NCBI GenBank assembly: GCA_013388985.1
Contig: JACAEF010000074.1
Coordinates: 1-57,619, forward strand
DNA from: Rhodocyclaceae bacterium
GTDB lineage: Bacteria; Pseudomonadota; Gammaproteobacteria; Burkholderiales; Rhodocyclaceae
Length of the DNA: 57,619 nucleotides
Direction of reading: 5' to 3'
Positions 49,811-57,619 of the stretch are shown one piece after another; position 1 is the stretch's first letter, and the number at the start of each line of letters is the position of its first letter. The notes under the pieces were generated by a model. The model searched no databases. It saw nothing but the letters and a program-made list of their open reading frames with translations, and had not been told where the DNA came from. The position numbers and the translations under genes are program-made.

Positions 49811-52800
49811 ATGCTCGCCCAACTCATCGACTGGTCGGCGCGCAACAAGCTTCTGGTGCTGCTCGCCACGCTGTTCGTCGTGCTGGCAGGCGTCTGGGCG
49901 GTGTTGAAGACGCCGCTCGATGCGCTGCCCGATCTCTCCGACGTGCAGGTGATCGTCTACACCGAGTTTCCCGGCCAGGCGCCGCAGGTGGTCGAGGATC
50001 AGGTCACCTACCCGCTGACCACGGCATTGCTCGCGGTGCCCAAGTCGAAGGTGGTGCGCGGCTTCTCGTTCTTCGGCGCCAGCTTCGTCTATGTGATCTT
50101 CGAGGACGGCACCGACCTCTACTGGGCGCGCTCAAGGGTGCTCGAATACCTCAACACCGCGGCCGGCCGCCTGCCGCAGGGCGTCGCCCCCAGCCTCGGG
50201 CCGGATGCCTCCGGCGTCGGTTGGGTGTTCCAGTATGCGCTGCTGGGCGCCAACCGCACGCTGGCCGAGCTGCGCACGCTGCAGGACTGGTATCTGCGCT
50301 ACCCGCTCGCCAAGGCGCCGGGCGTGGCCGAGGTGGCGAGCGTCGGCGGCTTTGTGCAGCAATACCAGGTGGTGGTCGATCCCGCCAAGCTGCGCGCGTA
50401 TGGGGTGCCTTTGGCCACGGTGGCCAACGCGATCCGGAATTCCAACCGCGATGTCGGCGGACGGGTCGTCGAGCTGGCCGAGACCGAGGTCATGGTGCGC
50501 GGGCGCGGCTACTTGCGCGGCAAGGGCGATCTCGAACAGCTGGTCGTCAAGTCCGACAAGGGCACGCCGGTGCTGCTCTCCGATGTCGCGCGCGTCGAGC
50601 TCGGTCCCGACGAGCGGCGCGGCATCGCGGAATTGAACGGCGAAGGCGAGGTGGTGTCGGGCATCGCGGTCGCGCGCCATGGCCAGAATGCGCTCGAGGT
50701 GATCGGCAACCTCAAGGAGAAGATTCGGGAATTGGCGGCCGGCCTGCCGGAAGGCGTGTCGATCGAGACGGTTTACGACCGCTCGGAACTCATCGAGCGC
50801 GCGATCGCCACCTTGAAGAAGACGCTGAGCGAGGAGGCGCTGATCGTCGCGCTGGTCTGCATCGTCTTCCTGCTGCATGTGCGCAGCGCCCTGGTGGCGA
50901 TCCTGATGCTGCCGGTCGGCGTGCTCATCGCCTTCATCGCGATGAGGCTGCTCGGCATGAACTCGAACATCATGAGCCTGGGCGGCATCGCGATCGCGAT
51001 CGGCGCGATGGTCGATGCGGCGATCGTGATGATCGAGAACGCGCACAAGCATCTCGAACGGCTGAAGCCGGGCGAATCGCGGACGGAAGCGATGATCCTC
51101 GCCTGCAAGGAAGTCGGACCGGCGCTGTTCTTCTCGCTGCTGATCATCACCGTCTCCTTCCTGCCGGTGTTCACGCTCGAGGCGCAGGAGGGCCGGCTGT
51201 TTGCGCCGCTCGCCTGGACCAAGACCTTCGCGATGGCCGGCGCGGCGCTGCTCTCGGTGACCTTGGTCCCTGTTCTCATGCTGCTGTTCATCCGCGGCCG
51301 CATTCTGCCGGAGGCGAAGAACCCGGTGAATCGCACGCTGATCGCGCTCTACCGGCCGGTGATCGCGCTGGTATTGCGCTGGAAGCGGACGACGATCCTC
51401 ATCGCCGTCGCGGCCGTGGCGGTGTCGGTCTGGCCGGCGCGGCAGCTCGGCAGCGAATTCATGCCGACGCTCAACGAGGGCACGCTGTTCTACATGCCGA
51501 CCGGCCTGCCGGCGATGTCGGTGACCAAGGCGGCGGAGTTGCTCCAGACGCAGAACAAGATCATCAAGAGCTTTCCCGAGGTCGCGGAGGTCGTGGGCAA
51601 GGCGGGCCGGGCCAACACGGCAACCGATCCGGCGCCCATCGAGATGTTCGAGACGGTGATCAACCTCAAGCCCGAAAAAGACTGGCGGCCGGGCATGACC
51701 GTCGACAGGCTGATTGCCGAGCTGGACCGGGCGCTGCAGTTCCCGGGCATCGCCAATTCGTGGACGATGCCGATCAAGGCGCGCATCGATATGCTCTCGA
51801 CCGGCATCCGCACCCCTGTCGGCATCAAGGTGTTCGGCAAGGACCTCGACGAGATGGAGAAACTGGCGCGCGAGATCGAAGCCGTGGTGAAGCGGGTGCC
51901 CGGCACCCGCTCGGCTTACGCCGAACGCATCACCGGCGGCTGGTATCTCGACATCGAGCCGGATCGTGCGCAGCTCGCGCGCTACGGCATCCTCGTGGGC
52001 GACCTGCAGGAGATCGTGGCGACCGCGCTCGGCGGCGAGACGCTGACGACGCTGGTCGCCGGCCGCGAACGCTTCGGCGTCTCGTTGCGTTATCCGCGGG
52101 AATTGCGCGACGACCCGGCGAAGATCGCCGCCAACGTGCTGGTGCCGGCGATGGCCGAGATGAATGGGCCGCCGGTGATGGTGCCGCTCGGGCAAGTGGC
52201 GCGCGTGAGCATCCGAAAAGGCGCGCCGGCGATCCGCACCGAGAATGCACAGCTTGCGGCCTACATCTACGTCGATATCCGCGACCGCGACATCGGCTCG
52301 TATGTGAAGGACGCGCAGCGCGCGGTGGCGCAGCAAGTGACTTTTCCGCCGGGCAGCTATGTGACCTGGAGCGGCCAGTTCGAGTACATGGAGCGGGCGC
52401 TGGAACGCTTGAAGCTCGTCGTGCCGGCGACGCTCGCGATCATCTTCCTGCTGCTCTACCTCAACTTTCGGCAGCTCGCGCCGACCCTGATCGTGATGCT
52501 CTCGGTGCCCTTCGCGCTGGTCGGCGGCATCTGGCTGCTCTGGCTGTTGGACTACCACCTCTCGGTCGCGGTCGCGGTCGGCTTCATCGCGCTCGCTGGT
52601 GTGGCCGCCGAGACCGGCGTGGTGATGCTGATCTACCTCGACCATGCGTGGGCGGCGAAAAAGTCGGCGCTGAAGGAGCTCGCAGCGGAGGGGGACCCGC
52701 CGCAGGCGGGGGCGCAGCGACCGCGAGCGACGCCGGGACGGCACCCGACGGTGGCCGAGCTCTACGCAGCCGTGATGGAAGGCGCGGTGGAGCGCGTGCG

Positions 52801-53002
52801 GCCGAAGATGATGACCGTGACAGCGATCATGGCCGGCCTGCTGCCGATCATGTGGAGCACCGGCACCGGTTCGGAGGTGATGCGCCGCATCGCCGCGCCG
52901 ATGGTGGGCGGCATGATCTCGTCGACGCTGCTGACGCTCATCGTGATCCCGGCGCTGTATGCGCTGGTGGAGGAATGGCGGATGAGGCGGGGTAAGGGAT
53001 GA
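49811..53002 (+). CDS. cusA: Cu(I)/Ag(I) efflux RND transporter CusA, with an in-frame repeat insertion
   Basis: Inner-membrane RND pump of 1063 residues. Assignment to the Cu/Ag group rests on AIGAMVDAAIVMIENAHKH in TM4 and the three-Met site Met562, Met612 and Met661 (FYMPT, PIEMF, RIDML), with spacing identical to E. coli CusA 573/623/672. The N-terminus is MLAQLIDWSARNKLLV. Residues about 950-978, in the short cytoplasmic loop after helix GVVMLIYLDHAW, are encoded by an 85-bp repeat and are absent from E. coli CusA. Starts 1 bp after the cusB stop. Confidence 0.93.
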   Translation: MLAQLIDWSARNKLLVLLATLFVVLAGVWAVLKTPLDALPDLSDVQVIVYTEFPGQAPQVVEDQVTYPLTTALLAVPKSKVVRGFSFFGASFVYVIFEDGTDLYWARSRVLEYLNTAAGRLPQGVAPSLGPDASGVGWVFQYALLGANRTLAELRTLQDWYLRYPLAKAPGVAEVASVGGFVQQYQVVVDPAKLRAYGVPLATVANAIRNSNRDVGGRVVELAETEVMVRGRGYLRGKGDLEQLVVKSDKGTPVLLSDVARVELGPDERRGIAELNGEGEVVSGIAVARHGQNALEVIGNLKEKIRELAAGLPEGVSIETVYDRSELIERAIATLKKTLSEEALIVALVCIVFLLHVRSALVAILMLPVGVLIAFIAMRLLGMNSNIMSLGGIAIAIGAMVDAAIVMIENAHKHLERLKPGESRTEAMILACKEVGPALFFSLLIITVSFLPVFTLEAQEGRLFAPLAWTKTFAMAGAALLSVTLVPVLMLLFIRGRILPEAKNPVNRTLIALYRPVIALVLRWKRTTILIAVAAVAVSVWPARQLGSEFMPTLNEGTLFYMPTGLPAMSVTKAAELLQTQNKIIKSFPEVAEVVGKAGRANTATDPAPIEMFETVINLKPEKDWRPGMTVDRLIAELDRALQFPGIANSWTMPIKARIDMLSTGIRTPVGIKVFGKDLDEMEKLAREIEAVVKRVPGTRSAYAERITGGWYLDIEPDRAQLARYGILVGDLQEIVATALGGETLTTLVAGRERFGVSLRYPRELRDDPAKIAANVLVPAMAEMNGPPVMVPLGQVARVSIRKGAPAIRTENAQLAAYIYVDIRDRDIGSYVKDAQRAVAQQVTFPPGSYVTWSGQFEYMERALERLKLVVPATLAIIFLLLYLNFRQLAPTLIVMLSVPFALVGGIWLLWLLDYHLSVAVAVGFIALAGVAAETGVVMLIYLDHAWAAKKSALKELAAEGDPPQAGAQRPRATPGRHPTVAELYAAVMEGAVERVRPKMMTVTAIMAGLLPIMWSTGTGSEVMRRIAAPMVGGMISSTLLTLIVIPALYALVEEWRMRRGKG
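52660..52744 (-). repeat. 85-bp long form of the dispersed repeat, copy inside cusA
   Basis: 81/85 identical to 46656-46740 in the opposite orientation. It reads KSALKELAAEGDPPQAG and ends near PGRH, without a stop in that frame; its third reverse frame does have a TGA. Confidence 0.9.
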
Positions 53003-53040
53003 TCGCTGCTTTGCCCTCGCACGAGTGCAGCAGCGCGTGG

Positions 53041-54915
53041 TCAAATCTCGACTTGGGTGCCCAGTTCGATGACGCGATTGGCCGGGATTTTGAAAAAAGT
53101 CATCGGGCTGGCCGCGCTGCGCAGCAGAGTGGCGAACAGGTATTCGCGCCACAGCGCCATGCCGCCGCCTGGCTTGGGAATCAGGTTTTCGCGGCTGAAA
53201 AAGAAAGTGGTTTCCATCATTTCGATCGGTTCTCCGCAACGGCATCTGGCCAGGGCCTTGGGGACGTCGATGTCGTCCATGAAGCCGAAGCGGAGAACCA
53301 GCAGATAGACGTCGCCAGCGAGCTTTTGCGCTTCCAGCCGGTCGTCCTCGCGTACGTAGGGCGTGTCGACGACGCGCACGTTGAGGATCACGACGCGCTC
53401 ATGCAGCACCTTGTTGTGCTTGAGGTTGTGCAACAGGGCGGAGGGCACGCCATGGACGTTGGTGGTCATGAACACCGCGGTGCCCGGGACACGGTGGGGC
53501 GGGTTCGGCGACAGGCTCTCCAGGAAAGCGGCCAGGGGCAGTTCCGTTTCCCGCAGACGCTGGGCGAGGATTTCCCGTCCACGCCGCCAGGTCGACAGCA
53601 AGGTGAACACCAGCAGCGCGACGAGGAGCGGAAACCAGCCGCCGTCGGGGATCTTGATCGCATTGGCGCCGAAATAGGATAGATCGATGGAGAGGAAGGC
53701 CGCGAGGCTGGCCAGCGTCGCGCCGAGTCCCAGGTCCCAACGCACCCGCATCACGAAGCAGACCAGCAGGGTGTCGATGGCGAAGGTGCCGGTCACCGCG
53801 ATGCCGTAGGCGGCGGCGAGGTTGCTGGAGTTGCGGAAACCCAGCACCAGCAGGGCAATGCCGATCATCAGCAGCCAATTCACCACGGGAATGTAGATCT
53901 GGCCGGCCTCGGTCGCCGAGGTGTGGCGGATCAGCAAGCGGGGCGCATAGCCGAGCTGGATGACCTGGCGCGTTACCGAGAACGCCCCGGTGATGACGGC
54001 CTGCGAGGCGATCACGGTGGCGGCGGTGGCCAGGCCGACCAGCGGATACAGCGCCCAATCGGGCGCCAGCAGGAAGAAGGGGTTGCGCACGGCTTCGGGG
54101 TCGGCGAGCAGCAGTGCACCCTGGCCGAAGTAGTTCAGGGTCAGCGCCGGCAGGACAAAGCCAAACCAGACCAGCCGGATCGGGTAGCGGCCGAAGTGCC
54201 CCATGTCGGCGTACAGCGCCTCGGCGCCAGTGATGGCCAATACCACGGCCCCAAGGATCAGGAAACTGTCAGTGCCATGCGCGAGGAAGAACTTCACCGC
54301 ATGGATCGGTTTGAGCGCCTCGAGCACATCGGGGTGTAGGACGATGGCGCTGGCGCCGAGCATGCCGAGGACCCCAAACCAGACGAGCATGATTGGGCCG
54401 AACAGTTTGCCGACGGTTTCGGTGCCGTGGCTCTGGATGACGAACAGCCCGATCAGGATGCCGAGGGCGAGCGGGACGACGAAGGGATGCAGCGCGGGCG
54501 CCCCCATTTCCAGGCCCTCGATCGCGGAAAGCACGGAAATGGCCGGGGTGATCAGGCTGTCGCCGAAGAACAGCGCGGCGCCGAGGAGCCCCAGCGACAT
54601 CAGCGCCCAGCGCATGCGCGAGGCGAGCGGGACATAGCCCTGGGCCAAAGAGAGCAGGGCGAGGATGCCGCCCTCGCCGTTGTTGTCGGCACGCATCATG
54701 ATGCCGACGTACTTGACCGACACCACCAGGATCAATTCCCAGAACACCAGCGAGAGGATGCCCAGGACGTTGTCTGGCGTGAGCGCGAGATGATGGCTGC
54801 CAAAGACTTCCTTCAGCGTGTAGAGGGGGCTGGTGCCGATGTCGCCGAAGACGACGCCGAGCGCGCCCAGGGCGAGCGTCCGGAGAGGGGTCGGGGGGGA
54901 ATTTTCCTGGTTCAT
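53041..54915 (-). CDS. kup: low-affinity potassium transporter Kup
   Basis: 624 residues, about twelve transmembrane helices and a cytoplasmic C-terminal domain. It starts MNQENSPPTPLRTLALGALG, and GVVFGDIGTSPLYTLKEVF is the KUP signature; the selectivity-region block FGDSLITPAISVLSAIEGL and GTGTF-like AVTGTFAIDTLLV follow. H+/K+ symport into the cytosol is the known role. It converges on cusA, the stops being 38 bp apart. It diverges from icmF. Confidence 0.95.
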   Translation of the reverse strand: MNQENSPPTPLRTLALGALGVVFGDIGTSPLYTLKEVFGSHHLALTPDNVLGILSLVFWELILVVSVKYVGIMMRADNNGEGGILALLSLAQGYVPLASRMRWALMSLGLLGAALFFGDSLITPAISVLSAIEGLEMGAPALHPFVVPLALGILIGLFVIQSHGTETVGKLFGPIMLVWFGVLGMLGASAIVLHPDVLEALKPIHAVKFFLAHGTDSFLILGAVVLAITGAEALYADMGHFGRYPIRLVWFGFVLPALTLNYFGQGALLLADPEAVRNPFFLLAPDWALYPLVGLATAATVIASQAVITGAFSVTRQVIQLGYAPRLLIRHTSATEAGQIYIPVVNWLLMIGIALLVLGFRNSSNLAAAYGIAVTGTFAIDTLLVCFVMRVRWDLGLGATLASLAAFLSIDLSYFGANAIKIPDGGWFPLLVALLVFTLLSTWRRGREILAQRLRETELPLAAFLESLSPNPPHRVPGTAVFMTTNVHGVPSALLHNLKHNKVLHERVVILNVRVVDTPYVREDDRLEAQKLAGDVYLLVLRFGFMDDIDVPKALARCRCGEPIEMMETTFFFSRENLIPKPGGGMALWREYLFATLLRSAASPMTFFKIPANRVIELGTQVEI

Positions 54916-55295
54916 CGGGCTGACTCGGCGAAGCGCCTGTCGCCCTACGCGGTAGGGCCGGGATCGCGCTGCTTTTCCGGGGTGCAGTTGCTCAATGCGT
55001 GTCTATGGGTCGTCTCGTGGCATCGTCCGTTCGATACCGTTTCCTGCGCAATTATCGACAAATATGTCTGTAATTCCCTATGCCGTGGTCTGTTTCCGGA
55101 CGGTCACCGACACCATGCGTGTGATTTCCGCCACGCAGGGATCGAAAGAGTTCGAGGCCACCCATCAACAACGATGGTCCAGAAATATCACAGGCGTCAC
55201 CGCTCGATACAATGCTTGACGTTGACGTCAACGTCAACGTCAGCCAGAATCGCTGCATCGCGTTAATCTGAAAGCTTTGCCCGGAGGCCCTCGCC
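54916..55295. other. divergent intergenic region kup / icmF
   Basis: 380 bp without a convincing gene. A stem GCCCTAC/GTAGGGC lies 26-42 bp upstream of the kup ATG (54942-54958). The middle part is AT-richer and should hold the kup promoter. The right part has the icmF operator and promoter. Short open frames here (for example 54995-55219) lack a start site or a homologue I recognise. Confidence 0.5.
55216..55250 (+). promoter_or_regulatory. palindromic operator and promoter of icmF
   Basis: TTGACGTTGAC (55216-55226) is followed directly by its perfect inverted copy GTCAACGTCAA (55227-55237), a 22-bp palindrome. It contains TTGACG (55222-55227) as -35, with CAGAAT (55245-55250) 17 bp further as -10. 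Binding would cover the -35 box. The half-site resembles those of MerR/TetR-type regulators of branched-chain acyl-CoA genes (LiuR type), so a substrate-responsive repressor is plausible. Confidence 0.6.
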
Positions 55296-57619
55296 ATGTC
55301 CGACCCTGCCATCGCCGCGAAACTCGCTCCCTACAAGCCGAAGCACAAGGTGCGCTTCGTCACCGCCGCGTCGCTGTTCGATGGCCACGATGCCTCGATC
55401 AACATCATGCGGCGCATCCTGCAGGCGACCGGCGTCGAGGTGATCCACCTCGGTCACAACCGCTCGGTGCAGGAGGTCGTCAATGCGGCGCTGCAGGAGG
55501 ATGTGCAGGGCATCGCCGTCACCTCCTATCAGGGCGGCCACATCGAATACTTCCAATACATGGTCGATCTGTTGCGCCAGAACGGCGGGGGCGAGATCAA
55601 GGTGTTCGGCGGCGGCGGCGGGGTGATCGTGCCGGACGAGATCGCCGCCCTGCACGCCTATGGCGTGACGCGCATCTACTCGCCCGAGGATGGCGCGCGG
55701 CTCGGCCTGCAGGGCATGATCAACGATGTGGTCGAACGATCGGACTTCGCGCCGAGCGGCGAAGTGACGGTGGACGAGCTGAAAAGCGGCGATCGCCGCA
55801 AGCTCGCGCGTGCGATCACCGTGATCGAGAACGACCCCGATGGCCCGCTGGCACAGGCGGTGAGAAACGCTGCCGTCCCGCCCACGCCCGTTTTGGGTAT
55901 CACCGGCACCGGCGGCGCCGGCAAATCGAGCCTCACCGACGAGCTGATCCGCCGCTTCCGCCTCGATCAGGAAGACCATCTCTCGATCGCGATCATCTCG
56001 ATCGACCCGTCGAGGAAGCGCACCGGCGGCGCGCTCTTGGGCGACCGCATCCGCATGAACGCGATCGACCACCCCAACATCTTCATGCGCTCGATGGCCA
56101 CGCGCGACACAGGCAGCGAGATTTCCGCCACGCTGCCCGAAGCGATCAAGGCCTGCAAGCTCTCCGGCTTCGACCTGATCGTCGTCGAGACCTCGGGCAT
56201 CGGCCAGGGCGACGCGGCGATCGTGCCGCACGTCGATTGCTCGCTCTACGTGATGACGCCGGAATTCGGCGCGGCGAGCCAGCTCGAGAAGATCGACATG
56301 CTCGATTTCGCCGATTTCGTCGCCATCAACAAGTTCGACCGCAAGGGGGCGATGGATGCGCTGCGCGACGTGCGCAAGCAATACCAGAGGAACCGCGGCC
56401 TGTTCGCCGCCCGCGTCGAGGACATGCCGGTGTTCGGCACGCAGGCCTCGCGCTTCAACGACGATGGCGTCACCGCGCTCTACCACGCCATCGCTGCGCA
56501 CCTCGCCGGCAAAGGGCTCAAGCTCGAGCCCGGCAAACTGCCCCCGGTCGGAACGAAGCATTCCTCGCAGAGCCGCGCGATCGTGCCGGCGGCGAGGAGC
56601 CGCTATCTGGCCGAGATCGCCGATACCGTGCGCGGCTACCACCGCCATGTCGGGGCGCAGGTGACGATCGCGCGGGAGCGCCAAAGCCTGCGGACGGCCA
56701 AAACCCTCTTTGCCGGTTGCGGCAAGCCCGTCGAGCACTTCGACGAGCTGATCGCCTGGAAGGACAATCAACTCGACCCGAAGGCGAAGAAGCTTCTGGA
56801 GATGTGGCCGGACACGGTGAAAGCCTATGCCGGCGACGAATACGTCGTGAAGATCCGCGACAGGGAAATCCGCACCCGGCTCACCCACGAGACGCTCTCC
56901 GGCACGAAGGTCAGGAAGGTCGTGCTGCCGAAATTCGCCGACGAGGGCGAGACCTTGCGCTGGCTGATGAAGGAGAACGTGCCCGGTAGCTTTCCCTTCA
57001 CCGCCGGCGTGTTCGCCTTCAAGCGCGAGAACGAGGACCCGACGCGCATGTTTGCCGGCGAGGGCGATGCCTTCCGCACCAACCGCCGCTTCAAGAAAGT
57101 GTCGGAAGGCATGCCGGCCAAGCGCCTCTCCACGGCCTTCGACTCGGTGACGCTCTACGGCTGCGATCCGGACGAGCGGCCCGACATCTACGGCAAGATC
57201 GGCAACTCGGGCGTCTCGATCGCGACGCTCGACGACATGAAGGCGCTTTACGACGGCTTCGACCTGTGCGATCCGACGACGTCAGTATCGATGACCATCA
57301 ACGGCCCGGCGCCGATCATCCTGGCGATGTTCTTCAACACCGCGATCGACCAGCAGCTCGACAAGTTCCGCCGCGACAACGGCCGCGAGCCGACCGAGGA
57401 CGAGGCGGAGAAGATCCGCGAGTGGGTGCTCTCCACGGTGCGCGGCACGGTGCAGGCCGACATCCTGAAGGAAGACCAGGGCCAGAACACCTGCATCTTC
57501 TCGACCGAGTTCGCGCTGAAGATGATGGGCGACATCCAGGAGTTCTTCGTGCACAACCAGGTGAAGAACTTCTACTCGGTGTCGATCTCCGGCTACCACA
57601 TCGCCGAAGCCGGCGCCAA
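55296..57619 (+). CDS. icmF: fused isobutyryl-CoA mutase IcmF (cut by window edge)
   Basis: Adenosylcobalamin-dependent acyl-CoA mutase fused to its G-protein chaperone; about 774 of roughly 1090 residues are present. Order: B12-binding domain ([18 protein letters not shown], base-off motif DxHxxG-like), P-loop MeaI-type GTPase ([13 protein letters not shown], with INKFD), then the mutase large subunit ([17 protein letters not shown]). It interconverts isobutyryl- and n-butyryl-CoA. ATG 55296 follows GGAGG. A degenerate repeat-like 55870-55894 encodes AVPPTPV in the linker. Confidence 0.95.
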   Translation, partial: MSDPAIAAKLAPYKPKHKVRFVTAASLFDGHDASINIMRRILQATGVEVIHLGHNRSVQEVVNAALQEDVQGIAVTSYQGGHIEYFQYMVDLLRQNGGGEIKVFGGGGGVIVPDEIAALHAYGVTRIYSPEDGARLGLQGMINDVVERSDFAPSGEVTVDELKSGDRRKLARAITVIENDPDGPLAQAVRNAAVPPTPVLGITGTGGAGKSSLTDELIRRFRLDQEDHLSIAIISIDPSRKRTGGALLGDRIRMNAIDHPNIFMRSMATRDTGSEISATLPEAIKACKLSGFDLIVVETSGIGQGDAAIVPHVDCSLYVMTPEFGAASQLEKIDMLDFADFVAINKFDRKGAMDALRDVRKQYQRNRGLFAARVEDMPVFGTQASRFNDDGVTALYHAIAAHLAGKGLKLEPGKLPPVGTKHSSQSRAIVPAARSRYLAEIADTVRGYHRHVGAQVTIARERQSLRTAKTLFAGCGKPVEHFDELIAWKDNQLDPKAKKLLEMWPDTVKAYAGDEYVVKIRDREIRTRLTHETLSGTKVRKVVLPKFADEGETLRWLMKENVPGSFPFTAGVFAFKRENEDPTRMFAGEGDAFRTNRRFKKVSEGMPAKRLSTAFDSVTLYGCDPDERPDIYGKIGNSGVSIATLDDMKALYDGFDLCDPTTSVSMTINGPAPIILAMFFNTAIDQQLDKFRRDNGREPTEDEAEKIREWVLSTVRGTVQADILKEDQGQNTCIFSTEFALKMMGDIQEFFVHNQVKNFYSVSISGYHIAEAGA

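Noticed and set aside
50132-53245. Open frame of 1037 codons on the minus strand opposite cusA
   Set aside because: Shadow of cusA with His/Arg/Asp-rich translation and no motifs.
54995-55219. 74-codon open frame between kup and icmF
   Set aside because: Overlaps the icmF operator region, has no ribosome-binding site and no recognisable product.

Overview
This 57.6 kb window reads as a chromosomal segment of a high-GC Gram-negative bacterium, most probably a betaproteobacterium of the Rhodocyclales/Nitrosomonadales type. The taxon is inferred from gene neighbourhoods (metK next to an SAH-riboswitch-controlled ahcY, lpxL-dapF-DUF484-xerC, hslVU, mrcA/pilMNOPQ/aroKB, gltBD, glmUS) and from outer-membrane genes; there is no rRNA in the window. 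No tRNA, CRISPR array, prophage or insertion sequence was recognised. Almost all genes are housekeeping or envelope genes, packed in operons with 4-bp ATGA-type overlaps.

Layout. (1) 1-1643, minus strand: S-adenosylmethionine cycle, metK then an SAH riboswitch then ahcY (cut by the window edge). (2) 1986-7280, plus strand: two lipid A type acyltransferases, dapF, a DUF484 gene, xerC and rlmI. (3) 7311-18069: a large metal (zinc) acquisition locus built around a divergent promoter with a 25-bp Zur-box-like palindrome. Leftward run a ZIP permease, a DUF2796 protein, an ABC ATPase, an ABC permease and a DUF3299 protein (a set resembling the Vibrio Zrg system). Rightward run zur, a small Cys/His protein, an outer-membrane barrel and two consecutive binding-protein-dependent metal ABC transporters. 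(4) 18127-22399: hslV, hslU and an orphan GspE/PilB-type ATPase. (5) 22406-24239: lysA and lptM, with cyaY diverging. (6) 24246-34688: mrcA diverging from pilMNOPQ-aroK-aroB-dgt. (7) 34710-46277: a structured leader followed by gltB and gltD, then glmU, glmS and an EF-G paralogue. (8) 46295-53002: a Cu(I)/Ag(I) efflux locus (small Cys/His protein, CusF-like, cusC, cusB, cusA). (9) 53041-57619: kup, and on the opposite strand icmF, cut by the window edge and preceded by a perfect 22-bp palindrome overlapping a promoter.

The most unusual feature is a dispersed repeat family. A 25-bp word, starting GTGCCGTCCCG and ending CAGCGCCGACTTT, occurs at least eleven times in both orientations, mostly inside conserved genes and always in frame. 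Two copies are 85 bp long (81/85 identical), with a hairpin between the same two ends. One 106-bp composite interrupts lysA. The lengths 25, 85 and 106 are all 1 modulo 3, and the 25-bp form has no stop codon in any of the six frames. The element adds about 28 residues to CusA and about 35 to LysA, forms part of GlmU, and supplies the C-terminus of a metal permease. It looks like a palindromic element that spreads through coding sequence, comparable in behaviour to the Rickettsia palindromic elements. No matching transposase is in the window. A second candidate for a new element is the multi-hairpin gltB leader.
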